This document shows positions 38,201-51,029 of a stretch of DNA of 64,000 bases, piece after piece. The notes below the pieces were generated by a model that was not told where the DNA came from, made no database searches, and saw nothing but the letters and a program-made list of their open reading frames with translations. Numbering within the stretch: the stretch's first letter is position 1; every line of letters begins with the position of its first letter. Where the stretch lies: assembly GCA_963965975.1 (NCBI GenBank), contig OZ014416.1, positions 3,844,001 through 3,908,000 on the forward strand, read 5' to 3'. Made by a program: the position numbers and the translations under genes. Source of the DNA: Xestospongia bergquistia (Eukaryota > Porifera > Demospongiae > Haplosclerida > Petrosiidae).

Positions 38201-41200
38201 AACAGCTATTAACAGTTTAGTAAGTTAGTTTGCATTAACGCTCTAAAGTCTTTAACTTAAAGACTTTAGAAGGTTTAGAGTATTGACAGATGTTTATAAA
38301 GTAAACTGCACAGTCTAAAGGACTTTATGGCACTAACTAAATAAACAGCTATTAACAGTTTAGTAAGTTAGTTTGCATTAAAGTTGTAAAGTATTTAAGT
38401 TAAAGACTTTAGAAGGTTTAGACTGTTGAGAGGAGTTTATAAGGAAAACTGCTCAGTCTAAAGGACTTTATGGCACTAACTAAATAAACAGCTATTAACA
38501 GTTTAGTAAGTTAGTTTGCATTAACGCTCTAAAGTCTTTAAGTTAAAGACTTTAGAAGGTTTAGACTATTGAGAGAAGTTTATAGGGTAAACTGCTCAGT
38601 CTAAAGGACTTTATGGCACTAAATAAATAAACAGCTATTAACAGTTTAGTAAGATTGTTTGCATTAACGCTCTAAAGTCTTCAAGTTAAAGACTTTAGAA
38701 TGTTTAGACTATAGAGAGAAGTTTATAAAGTAAACTGCTAAGTCTAAAGGACTTTATGGCACTAACTAAATAAACAGCTATTAACAGTTTGGTAAGTTAG
38801 TTTGCGTTAACTCAATAAAGTCTTTAAGTTAAAGACTTTTACAGGTATAGACTATTGAGAGAAGTTTATAAAGTAAACTGCTCAGTCTAAAGGACTTTTT
38901 GCTACTAACTAAATAAACAGCTATTAACAGTTTAGTAAGTTAGTTTGCATTAACGCTCTAAAGTCTTTAAGTTAAAGACTTTAGAAGGTTTAGACTATTG
39001 AGAGAAGTTTATAAAGTAAACTGCTTAGTCTAAAGGACTTTATGGCACTCACTAAATAAACAGCTATTAACAGTTTAGTAAGTTAGTTTGCATTAACGCT
39101 CTAAAGTCTTTAAGTTAAAGACTTTACAACGTTTAGACTATTGAGAGAATTTTATACAGTAAACTGCTTAGTCTAAAGGACTTTATGGCACTAACTAAAT
39201 AAACAGCTATTAACAATTTAGCAAGTTAGTTTGCATTAACGCTCTAAAGTCTTTAAGTTAAAGACTTTAGTAGGTTTAGACTATTGAGAGAAGTTTATAA
39301 AGTAAACTGCTCAGTCTAAAGGACTTTATGCACTAACTAAATAAACAGCTATTAACAGTTTAGTAAGTTAGTTTGCATTAACGCTCTAAAGTCTTTAAGT
39401 TAAAGACTTTAGAAGGTTTAGACTATTGAGAGAAGTTTATAAAGTAAACTGCTCTGTCTAAACTACTTTATGGCACTAACTAAATCAACAGCTATTAACA
39501 GTTTAGTAAGTTAGTTTGCATTAACGCTCTAAAGTCTTTAAGTTAAAGACTTTTGAAGGTTTAGACTATTGAGAGAAGTTTATAAAGTAAACTGCTCAGT
39601 CTAAAGGACTTTATGGCACTAACTAAGTAAACAGCTATTAACAGTTTAGTAAGTTAGTTTGCATTAACGATCTAAAGTCTTTAAGATAAAGACTTTAGAA
39701 GGTTTAGACTATTCAGAGAAGTTTATAAAGTAAACTGCTCAGTCTAAAGGACTTTATGGCACTAACTAAGTAAACAGCTATTAACAGTTTAGAAAGTTAG
39801 TTAGCATTAACGCTCTAAAGTCTTTAAGTTAAGGACTTTAGAAGGTTTAGACTATTGAGAGAAGTTTATAAAGTAAACTGCTCAGTCTAAAGGACTTTAT
39901 GGCACTAACTAAATAAACAGCTATTAACAGTTTAGTAAGTTAGTTTGCATTAACGCTCTAAAGTCTTTAAGTTAAAGACTTTAGAAGGTTTACTCTATTC
40001 AGAGAAGTTTATAAAGTAAACTGCTCAGTCTAAAGGACTTTATGGCACTAACTAAATAAACAGCTATTAACAGTTTAGTAAGTTAGTTTGCATTAACGCA
40101 ATAAAGTCTTTAAGATAAAGACTTTAGTAGGTTTAGACTATTCAGAGAAGTTTATAAAGTAAACTGCTCAGTCTAAAGGACTTTATGGCACTAACTAAAT
40201 AAACAGCTATTAACAGTTTAGTAAGTTAGTTGGCATTCACGCTCTAAAGTCTTTAAGTTAAAGACTTTAGTAGGTTCAGACTATTGAGTGAAGTTTATAA
40301 AGTAAACTGCTCAGTCTAAAGGATTTTATGGCACTCACTAATTAAACAGCTATAAACAATTTAGCAAGTTCGTTTGCATTAACGCTCTAAAGTCTTTAAA
40401 TTAATGACTTTAGAAGTTTTAGAGTGTATAAAGTAGTTTATATAGTAAACTGCTCAGTCTAAAGGACTTTATGGCACTAACTAAATAAACAGCTATTAAC
40501 AGTTTAGTAAGTTAGTTTGCATTAACGCTATAAACTCTTTAAGTTAAAGACTTTAGTAGGTTTAGACTATTCAGAGAAGTTTATAAAGTAAACTGCTTAG
40601 TCTAAAGGACTTTATGGCACTAACTAAAAAAACAGCTCTTAACAGTTTAGTAAGTTTGTTTGCATTAACGCTATAAAGTCTTTAAGATAAAGACTTTAGA
40701 AGGTTTAGACTATTTAGAGAAGTTTATAAAGTAAACTGCTCAGTCTAAAGGACTTTATGGCACTAACTAAGTAAACAGCTATTAATAGTTTAGTAAGTTA
40801 GTTTGCATTAACGCTCTAAAGTCTTTAAGTTAAAGACTTTAGAAGGTTTAGACTATTGACAGAAGTTTATAAAGTAAACTGCTCAGTCTTAAGGACTTTA
40901 TGGCACTAACTATATAAACAGCTATTAACAGTTTAGTAAGGTAGATTGCATTAACGCTCTAAAGTCTTTATGTTAACGACTTTAGAAGGTTTAGACTATT
41001 GATAGAAGTTTATAAAGTAAACTGCTCAGTCTAAAAGACTTTATGGCACTAACTAAATAAACAGCTCTTAACAGTTTAGTAAGTTTGTTTGCATTAACGA
41101 AATAAAGTCTTTAAGTTAAAGACTTTAGAAGGTATAGACTATTGAGAGAATTTTATAAAGTAAACTGCTCAGTCTAAAGGACTTTATGGCACTAACTAAA

Positions 41201-44200
41201 TAAACAGCTATTAACAGTTTAGTAAGTTAGTTTGCATTAACGCTCTAAAGTCTTTAAGTTAAGGACTTTAGAAGGTTTAGACTATTGAGAGAAGTTTATA
41301 AAGTAAATTGCTCAGTGTAAACGACTTTATGGCACTAACTATATAAACAGCTATTAACAGTTTGGTATGTTAGTTTGCATTTACGCAATAAAGTCTTTAA
41401 GTTAAAGACTTTAGAAGGTTTAGACTATTGAGAGAAGTTTATAAATAATCTGCTCAGTCTAAAGGACTTTATGGCACTAACTATATGAACAGCTATTAAC
41501 AGTTTAGTAAGTTAGTTTGCATTAACGCTCTAAAGTCTTTAAGTTAAAGACTTTAGAAGGTTTAGAGTATTGACAGATGTTTATAAAGTAAACTGCTCAG
41601 TCTAAAGGACTTTATGGCACTAACTAAATAAACAGTTATTAACAGTTTAGTAAGTTTGTTTGCATTAAAGTTGTAAAGTCTTTAAGTTAAAGACTTTAGA
41701 AGGTTTAGACTATTGAGAGAAGTTTATAAGGAAAACTGCTCAGTCTAAAGGACTTTATGGCACTAACTAAATAAACAGCTATTATCAGTTTAGTAAGTTA
41801 GATTGCATTAACGCTCTAAAGTCTTTAAGTTAAAGGCTTTAGAAGGTTTAGACTATTCAGAGAAGTTTATAAAGTAAACTGCTCAGTCTAAAGGACTTTA
41901 TGGCAATAACTAAATAAACAACTATTAACAGTTTAGTAAGTTAGTTTGCATTAATGCAATAATGTCTTTAAGTTAAAGACTTTAGTAGGTATAGACTATT
42001 GAGTGAAGTTTATAAAGTAAACTACTCAGTCTAAAGGACTTTTTGGCACTAACTATATAAACAGCTATTAACAGTTTAGTAAGTTAGTTGGCATTAACGC
42101 TCTAAAGTCTTTAAGTTAAGGACTTTAGAAGGTTTAGACTATTGAGAGAAGTTTATAAGGTAAACTGCTCAGTCTAAAGGACTTTATGGCACTAACTCTA
42201 TAAACAGCTATTAACAGTTTAGTAAATTAGTTTGCATTAACGCTCTAAAGTCTTTAAGTTAAAGACTTTAGTAGGTATAGACTATTGAGTGAAGTTTATA
42301 AAGTAAACTACTCAGTCTAAAGGACTTTTTGGCACTAATTAAATAAACAGCTATTAACAGTTTAGTAAGTTAGTTGGCATTAACGCTCTAAAGTCTTTAA
42401 GTTAAGGACTTTAGAAGGTTTAGACTATTGAGAGAAGTTTATAAAGTAAACTGCTCAGTCTAAAGGACTTTATGGCACTAACTCTATAAACAGCTATTAA
42501 CAGTTTAGTAAATTAGTTTGCATTAACGCTCTAAAGTCTTTAAGTTAAAGACTTTAGTAGTTTTAGAACATTGAGGGAAGTTTATAAAGTAAACTGCTCA
42601 GTCTAAAGGACTTTATGGCACTAACTAAATAAACAGCTATTAACAATTTAGCAAGTTTGTTTGCATTAACGCTCTAAAGTCTTTAAGTTAGTGACTTTAG
42701 AAGGTTTAGACTATATAAAGAAGTTTATAAAGTAAACTGCTCAGTCTAAAGGAGTTTATGGCACTAACTAAATAAACAGCTATTAACAATTTAGCAAGTT
42801 AGTTTGCATTAACGCAATAAAGTCTTTAAGTTAAAGACTTTAGTAGGTTTAGACTATTGAGAGAAGTTTATAAAGTAAACTGCTCAGTCTAAAGGACTTT
42901 ATGGCACTAACTAAATAAACAGCTATTAACAGTTTAGTAAGTTAGTTTGCATTAACGCTCTAAAGTCTTTAAGTTAAAGACTTTAGAAGGTTTAGACTAT
43001 TGAGAGAAGTTTATAAAGTAAACTGCTCTGTCTAAAGTACTTTATGGCACTAACTAAATCAACAGCTATTAACAGTTTAGTAAGTTAGTTTGCATTAACG
43101 CTCTAAAGTCTTTAAGTTAAAGACCTTTGAAGGTTTAGACTATTGACAGAAGTTTATAAAGTAAACTGCTCAGTTTAAAGGACTTTATGGCACTAACTAA
43201 GTAAACAGCTATTAACAGTTTAGTAAGTTAGTTTGCATTAACGATCTAAAGTCTTTAAGATAAAGACTTTACAAGGTTTAGACTATTCAGAGAAGTTTAT
43301 AAAGTAAACTGCTCAGTCTAAAGGACTTTATGGCACTAACTAAGTAAACAGCTATTAACAGTTTAGAAAGTTAGTTAGCATTAACGCTGTAAAGTCTTTA
43401 AGTTAAGGACTTTAGAAGGTTTAGACTATTGAGAGAAGTTTATAAAGTAAACTGCTCAGTCTAAAGGACTTTATGGCACTAACTAAATAAACAGCTATTA
43501 ACAGTTAGTAAGTTAGTTTGCATTAACGCTCTAAAGTCTTTAAGTTAAAGACTTTAGAAGGTTTACACTATTCAGAGAAGTTTATAAAGTAAACTGCTCA
43601 GTCTAAAGGACTTTATGGCACTAACTAAATAAACAGCTATTAACAGTTTAGTAAGTTAGTTTGCATTAACGCAATAAAGTCTTTAAGATAAAGACTTTAG
43701 TAGGTTTAGACTATTGAGAGAAGTTTATAAAGAAAACTGCTCAGTCTAAAGGACTTTATGGCACTAACTAAATAAACAGCTATTAACAGTTTAGTAAGTT
43801 AGTTGGCATTAACGCTCTAAAGTCTTTAAGTTAAAGACTTTAGTAGGTTCAGACTATTGAGTGAAGTTTATAAAGTAAACTGCTCAGTCTAAAGGACTTT
43901 ATGGCACTCACTAAGTAAACAGCTATCAACAATTTAGCAAGTTTGTTTGCATTAACCCTCTAAAGTCTTTAAATTAATGACTTGAGAAGTTTTAGAATAT
44001 ATAAAGTAGTTTATATAGTAAACTGCTCAGTCTAAAGGACTTTATGGCACTAACTAAATAAACAGCTATTAACAGTTTAGTAAGTTAGTTTGCATTAACG
44101 CTATAAACTCTTTAAGTTAAAGACTTTAGTAGGTTTAGACTATTCAGAGAAGTTTATAAAGGAAACTGCTTAGTCTAAAGGACTTTATGGCACTAACTAA

Positions 44201-45440
44201 ATAAACAGCTCTTAACAGTTTTGTAAGTTTGTTTGCATTAACGCTATAAAGTCTTTAAGATAAAGACTTTAGAAGGTTTAGACTATTTAGAGAAGATTAT
44301 AAAGTAAACTGCTCAGTCTAAAGGACTTTATGGCACTAACTAAGTAAACAGCTATTAATAGTTTAGTAAGTTAGTTTGCATTAACGCTCTAAAGTCTTTA
44401 AGTTAAAGACTTTAGAAGGTTTAGACTATTGACAGAAGTTTATAAAGTAAACTGCTCAGTCTTAAGGACTTTATGGCACTAACTATATAAACAGCTATTA
44501 ACAGTTTAGTAAGGTAGTTTGCATTAACGCTCTAAAGTCTTTATGTTAACGACTTTAGAAGGTTTAGACTATTGATAGAAGTTTATAAAGTAAACTGCTC
44601 AGTCTAAAAGACTTTATGGCACTAACTAAATAAACAGCTCTTAACAGTTTAGTAAGTTTGTTTGCATTAACGCAATAAAGTCTTTAAGTTAAAGACTTTA
44701 GAAGGTATAGACAATTGAGAGAATTTTATAAAGTAAACTGCTTAGTCGAAAGGACTTTATGGCACTAAATAAATAAACAGCTATTAACAGTTTAGTAAGT
44801 TAGTTTGCATTAACGCTCTAAAGACTTTAAGTTAAAGACTTTAGTAGGTTTAGACCATTGAGAGAAGTTTATAAAGTAAACTGCTCAGTCTAAAGGACTT
44901 TTTGGCACTAACTAAATAAACAGCTTTTATCACTTTAGCAAGTTTGTTTACATTAACGCTCTAAAGTCTTTAAATTAACGACTTTAGAAGGTTTAGACTA
45001 TATAAAGAAGTTTATAATATAAACTGCTCAGTCTAAAGGACTTTACGGCACTAACTAAATAAACAGCTATTAACAGTTTAGTAAGTTAGTTTGCATTAAC
45101 GCTCTAAAGTCTTTAAGTTAAAGACTTTAGAAGGTTTAGACTATTGAGAGAAGTTTATAAAGTAAACTGCTCACTCTAAAGGACTTTATGGCACTAACTA
45201 AATAAACAGCTATTAACAATTTAGCAAGTTTGTTTGCATTAACGCTCTAAAGTCTTTAAATTAATGACTTTAGAAGGTTTAGACTATATAAAGAAATTCA
45301 GAAAGTAAACTGCTCAGTCTAAAGGACTTTATGGCACTAAGTAATTAAACAGCTATTAACAGTTTAGTAAGTTAGTTTGCATTAACGCTCTAAAGTCTTT
45401 AAGTTAAAGACTTTAGAAGGTTTAGACTATTCAGAGAATT
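26300..45440 (+). repeat. Array zone C: about 6.15-6.29 kb super-repeat in about three copies
   Basis: The marker AGAATGTTTAGACTATAGAG (or one base off) occurs at 26401, 27831, 32551, 33981 and about 38697, giving 1,430-bp pairs repeated at 6,150 and about 6,146 bp (43 monomers). The marker GTTTTAGAACATTGAGGG occurs at 29981, 36272 and 42560, spaced 6,291 and 6,288 bp (44 monomers). The difference of one monomer between these intervals reflects whole-unit gains and losses between super-repeat copies. A sub-block marked by AACTAAATCAACAG appears four times, at 30473, 36621, 39478 and 43052. Confidence 0.75.
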
Positions 45441-45445
45441 TTATA

Positions 45446-48400
45446 AAGTAAACTGCTTAGTTTAAAGGACTTTATGGCACTAATTAAATAAACAGCTATT
45501 AACAGTTTAGTAAGTTCGTTTGCATTAACGCTATAAAGTCATTAAGTTAAAGACTTTAGAAGGTTTAGACTATTGAGAGAAGTTTATAAAGTAAACTGCT
45601 CAGTCTAAAGGACTTTATGGCACTAACTAAGTAAACAGCTATTAACAGTTTAGTAAGTTAGTTTCCATTAACGCTCTAAAGTCTTTAAGATAAAGACTTT
45701 AGAATGTTTAGACTATTGAGAGAAGTTTATAAAGTAAACTGCTCAGTCTAAAGGACTTTATGGCACTAATTAAATAAACAGCTATTAACAGTTTAGTAAG
45801 TTAGTTTGCATTAAGTCTCTAAAGTCATTAAGTTAAAGACTTTAGAAGGTTCAGAGAAGTTTATAAAGTAAACTGCTTAGTCTAAATGACTTTATGGTAC
45901 TAACTAAATAAAAAGCTATTAACAGTTTAGTAAGTTTGTTTGCATTAACACTCTAAAGTCTTTAAGTTAAACACTTTAGAAGGTTTAGACTATTCAGAGA
46001 ATTTTATAAAGTAAACTGCTTAGACTAAAGGACACTATAGCACTAATTAAGTAAACAGCTATTAACAGTTTAGTAAGTTAGTTTGCATTAACGATCTAAA
46101 GTCTTTAAGATAAAGACTTTAGAAGGTTTAGACTATTGAGAGAAGTTTATAAAGTAAACTGCTAAGTCTAAAGGACTTTATGGCACTAACTAAGTAAACA
46201 GCTATTAACAGTTTAGTAAGTTAGTTTGCATTAACGCTCTAAAGTCTTTAAGTTAAAGACTTTAGAAGGTTTAGACTATTCAGAGAAGTTTATAAAGTAA
46301 GCTGCTCAGTCTAAAGGACTTTATGGCACTAACTAAGTAAACAGCTATTAACAGTTTAGTAAGTTAGTTTGCATTAACGCTCTAAAGTCTTTAAGTTAAA
46401 GACTTTAGAAGGGTTAGACTATTAAGAGAAGTTTATAAAGTAAACTGCTAAGTCTAAAGGACTTTATGGCACTAACTAAATAAGCAGCTATTAACAGTTT
46501 AGTAAGTTAGTTTGCATTAACGCTCTAAAGTCTTTAAGATAAAGACTTTAGAATGTTTAGGCTATTGAGAGAAGTTTATAAAGTAAACTGTTCAGTCTAA
46601 AGGACTTTATGGCACTAACTAAATAAACAGCTATTAACAGTTTAGTAAGTTAGTTTGCATTAACGCTCTAAAGTCTTTAAGTTAAATACTGTAGAAGGTT
46701 TAGACTATTGAGAAAAGGTTATAAAGTAAACTGCTCAGTCTAAAGGACTTTATGGCATTAACTAAATAAACAGCTATTAACAGTTTAGTAAGTTAGTTTG
46801 CATTAACGCAATAAGGTCTTTAAGTTAAAGACTTTAGTAGGTATAGACTATTAAAAGAAGTTTATAAAGTAAACTGCTCAGTCTAAAGGACTTTTTGCTA
46901 CGAACTAAATAAACAGCTATAAACAGTTTAGTAAGTTACTTTGCATTAACGCTCTAAAGTCTTTAAGTTAAAGACTTTAGAAGGTTTAGACTATTGAGAG
47001 AAGTTTATAAAGTAAACTGCTCAGTCTAAAGGACTTTATGGCACTAACTAAATAAACAGCTATTAACAGTTTAGTAAGTTTGTTTGCATTAACGCTCTAA
47101 AGTCTTCAAGTTAAAGACTTTAGAAGGTTTAGACTATTCGGAGAAGTTTATAAAGTAAGTGCTTAGTCTAAAGGAGTTTATGGCACTCACTAAATAAACA
47201 GCTACTAACAGTTTAGTAAGTTAGTTTGCATTAACGCTCTAAAGTCTTTAAGTTAAAGACTTTAGAAGGTTTATACTATTGAGAGATGTTTATAAACTAA
47301 ACTGCTCAGTCTAAAGGACTTTATGGCACTAACTAAGTAAACAGCTATTAACAGTTTAGTAACTTAGTTTGCATTAACGCTCTAAAGTCTTTAAGAAAAG
47401 ACATTAGAAGGTTTAGGCTATTGAGAGAAGTTTATAAAGTAAACTGTTCAGTCTAAAGGACTTTATGGCACTAACTAAATAAACAGCTATTAACAGTTTA
47501 GTAAGTTAGTTTGCATTAACGCTCTCAAGTCCTTAAGTTAAAGACTTTAGAAGGTTTAGACTATTGAGAGAAGTTTATAAAGTAAACTGCTCAGTCTAAA
47601 GGACTTTATAGCACTAACTAAATAAACAGCTATTAACAGTTTATTAAGTTAGTTTGCATTAACGCTCTAAAGTCTTTAAGTTAAAGACTTTAGAAGGTTT
47701 AGACTATTGACAGAAGTTTATAAAGTAAACTGCTAAGTCTAAAGGACTTTATGGCACTAAATAAATAAACAGCTATTAACAGTTTAGTAAGTTAGTTTGC
47801 ATTAACGCTCTAAAGTCTTTAAGTTAAAGACTTTAGAAGGTTTAGACTATTGAGAAAAGTTTATAAAGTAAACTGCTCAGTCTAAAGGACTTTATGGCAT
47901 TAACTAAATAAACAGCTATTAACAGTTTAGTAAGTTAGTTTGCATTAACGCAATAAGGTCTTTAAGTTAAAGACTTTAGTAGGTATAGACTATTGAGAGA
48001 AGTTTATATAGTAAACTGCTCAGTCTAAAGGACTTTTTGCTACTAACTAAATAAACAGCTATAAACAGTTTAGTAAGTTAGTTTGCATTAACGGTCTAAA
48101 GTCTTTAAGTTAAAGACTTCAGAAGGTTTAGACTATTGACAGTAGTTTATAAAGTAACCCGCTTAGTCTAAAGGACTTTATGGCACTAACTAAATGAACA
48201 GCTATTAACAGTTTAGTAAGTTAGTTTGCATTAACGCTCTGAAGTCTTTAAGTTAAAGACTTTAGAAGGTTTAGACTGTTCAGAGAAGTTTATAAAGTAA
48301 ACTGCTCAGTCTAAAGGACTCTATGGCACTAACTAAGTGAACAGCTATTAACAGTTTAGTAAGTTAGTTTGCATTAACGCTCTAAAGTCTTTAAAATAAA

Positions 48401-50945
48401 GACTTTAGAAGGTTTAGACTATTCAGAGAAGTTTATAAAGTAAAATGCTCAGTCTAAAGGACTTTATGGCTCTAACTAAATGTGACCGGATATGCAAAAA
48501 GGGACCACTTGAGTCATTTCTGTCATTTTCACTTTTTCATACCATTTTAAAGTGTAGATAATTCTGAATTGTTTGATACCTTGGATAAATGCATGCGTTG
48601 CTCAAGACACGAGATATAAACGGAAATAGAGTGGCTACTACCAAAAATTAATTTTGAGATAAGTGGAATTTAATTTTCCACCCCCGCATCCCGTACACTA
48701 ATATTTGATAACGCGAACGCTTCTACGTGCAAAGCTAGAAAGAACTTTCGCTTTTTAGACGCTTCAAAATGACTGTCAGGAACTATTCTCTTCGTTTTTT
48801 GGTTTAACTCAAATTCTCAAAAAGATTGAAACCATCACTTTTTCTGTCCATACTGAAATTTTTGTTTTTGACAGAAGTGGTCCCTTTTCGCAAATCCGGT
48901 CACAAATAAACAGCTATTAACAGTTTAGTAAGTTAGTTTGCATTAACGCTCTAAAGTCTTTAAGTTAAAGACTTTAGAAGATTAAGACTATTGAGAGAAG
49001 TTTATAAAGTAAACTGTTTAGTCTAAAGGACTTTATGGCACTAACTAAGTAAACAGCTATTAACAGTTTAGTAAGTTAGTTTGCATTAACGCTATAAAGT
49101 CTTTATGTTAAAGACTTCAGAAGGTTTAGACTATTGAGAGAAGTTTATAAAGTAAACTGCACAGTCTAAAGGACTTTATCGCACTAACTAAATAAACAGC
49201 TATTAACAGTTTAGTAAGTTAGTTTGCATTAGCGCTCTAAAGTCTTTAAGTTAAAGACTTTAGAAGGTTTAGACTATTGAGAGAGTGTATAAAGTAAACG
49301 GCTTAGTCTAAAGGACTTTAAGGCTCTAACTAAATAAACAGCTATTAACAGTTCAGAAAGTTAGTTTGCATTAACGCTCTAAACTCTTTAAGTTAAAGAC
49401 TTTAGAAGGTTTAGACAATTGAGAGAAGTTTAAAAAGTAAACTGCTTAGTCTAAAAAACTTTACGGCACTAATTAAAGAAACAGCTATGAACAGTTTAGT
49501 AAGTTTGTTTGCATTAACGCTCTAAAGTCTTTAAGTTAAAGACTTTAGAAGGTTTAGACTATTCAGAGAACTTTATAAAGTAAACTGCTTAATCTAAAGG
49601 ACTTTATGGCACTAACTAAATAAACAGCTATTAACAGTTTAGTAAGTTAGTTTGCATTAACGCTATAAAGTCTTTAAGATAAAGACTTTAGAAGGTTTAG
49701 ACTATTGAGAGAAGTTTATAAAGTAAACTGCTCAGTCTAAAGGACTTTATGGCACTAACTAAATAAACAGCTATTAACAGTTTAGTAAGTTAGTTTGCAT
49801 TAACGCTCTAAAGTCTTTAAGATAAAGACTTTAAAAGGTTTAGAATATTCAGAGGAGTTTACAAAGTAAACTGCTTAGTCTAAAGGACTTTATGGCACTA
49901 ACTAAATAAACAGCTATTAACAGTTTAGTAAGTTAGTTTGCATTAACGCTCTAAACTCTTTAAGTTGAAGACTTTAGAAGGTTTAGAGTATTCAGAGAAG
50001 TTTATGAAGTAAACTGCTCAGTCTAAAGGACTTTATGGCACTAACTAAATAAACAGCTATTAACAATTGAGTAAGTTAGTTTGTATTAACGCAATAAAGT
50101 CTTTAAGTTAAAGACTTTAGAAGGTTCAGACTATTGAGAGAAGTTTGTAAAGTAAAATGCTCAGTCTAAAGGACTTTATGGCACTAACTAAATTAACAGC
50201 TATTAACAGTTTAGTAAGTTAGTTTGTATTAACGCTCTAAAGCCTTTAAGTTCAATACTTTAGAAGATTAAGACTATTGAGAGAAGTTTATAAAATAAAC
50301 TGTTTAGTCTAAAGGACTTTATGGCACTAACTAAGTAAGAAGCTATTAACAGTTTAGTAGTTAGTTTGCATTAACTCTATAAAGTGTTTATGTTAAAGAC
50401 TTCAGAAGGTTTAGACTGCTGAGAGAAGTTTATAAAGTAAACTGCTCAGTCTAAAGGACTTTATGGCACTAACTTAATAAACAGCTATTAAGAGCTTAGT
50501 AAGTTAGTTTGCATTAGTGCTCTAAAGTCTTTAAGTTAAAGACTTTAGAAGGCTTAGACTATTGAGAGAGTTTATAAAGTAAACGGCTTAGTCTAAAGGA
50601 CCTTAAAGCTCTAACTAAATAAACAGCTATTAACAGTTGGGAAAGTTAGTTTGCATTAACGCTCTAAACTCTTTAAGTTAAAGACTTTAGAAGGTTTAGA
50701 CAATTGCGTGAAGTTTAAAAAGTAAACTGCTTAGTCTAAAGGACTTTATGGCACTAATTAAATAAACAGCTATTAACTGTTTAGTAAGTTTGTTTGCATT
50801 AACGCTCTAAAGTCTTTAAGTTAAAGACTTTAGAAGGTTTAGACTATTCAGAGAAGTTTATAAAGTAAACTGCTTAGTCTAAAGGACTTTATGGCACTAA
50901 CTAAATAAACAGCTATTAACAGTTTAGTAAGTTAGTTTGCATTAA
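45446..50945 (+). repeat. Large array duplication, copy 1 (offset 9,267 bp), carrying MITE
   Basis: From about 45446 the sequence of monomer variants matches that starting near 54713 almost base for base, with a 9,267-bp offset. Upstream of this point the two diverge (ACTATTCAGAGAATTTTATAA versus a unit with AATTGAGAGAAGTTTAAAAA). Shared rare features include the shortened unit near 45811, the MITE, and units with AACAGTTGGGAAAG. A single-base deletion near 50355 shifts the offset to 9,268 afterwards. The match is interrupted after about 50945 by a 1-kb tandem block present only in copy 2, then resumes more weakly (50941 corresponds to 61209). Confidence 0.85.
48482..48903. mobile_element. 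MITE-like DNA transposon, copy 1 (422 bp)
   Basis: A non-satellite insert in the array with terminal inverted repeats of 29 bp (48482-48510 and 48875-48903), 27 of 29 matching, beginning GTGACCGGAT and ending ATCCGGTCAC. It is flanked by a direct AAAT (48478-48481 and 48904-48907), and removing the element and one AAAT restores a normal monomer (CTAACTAAATAAACAG). That is the mark of a true transposition with a 4-bp target duplication. It has no coding capacity and is much richer in CpG than the satellite. The superfamily is not clear: a 4-bp duplication fits several cut-and-paste groups. Just inside both repeats the word CTGTCA recurs, 9 bases further in on the left. Confidence 0.92.
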
Positions 50946-51029
50946 CGCTATAAAGTCTTTATGTTAAAGACTTTAGAAGGTTTAGACTATTGAGAGAAGT
51001 TGATAAAGTAAACTACTCAGTCTAAAGGA

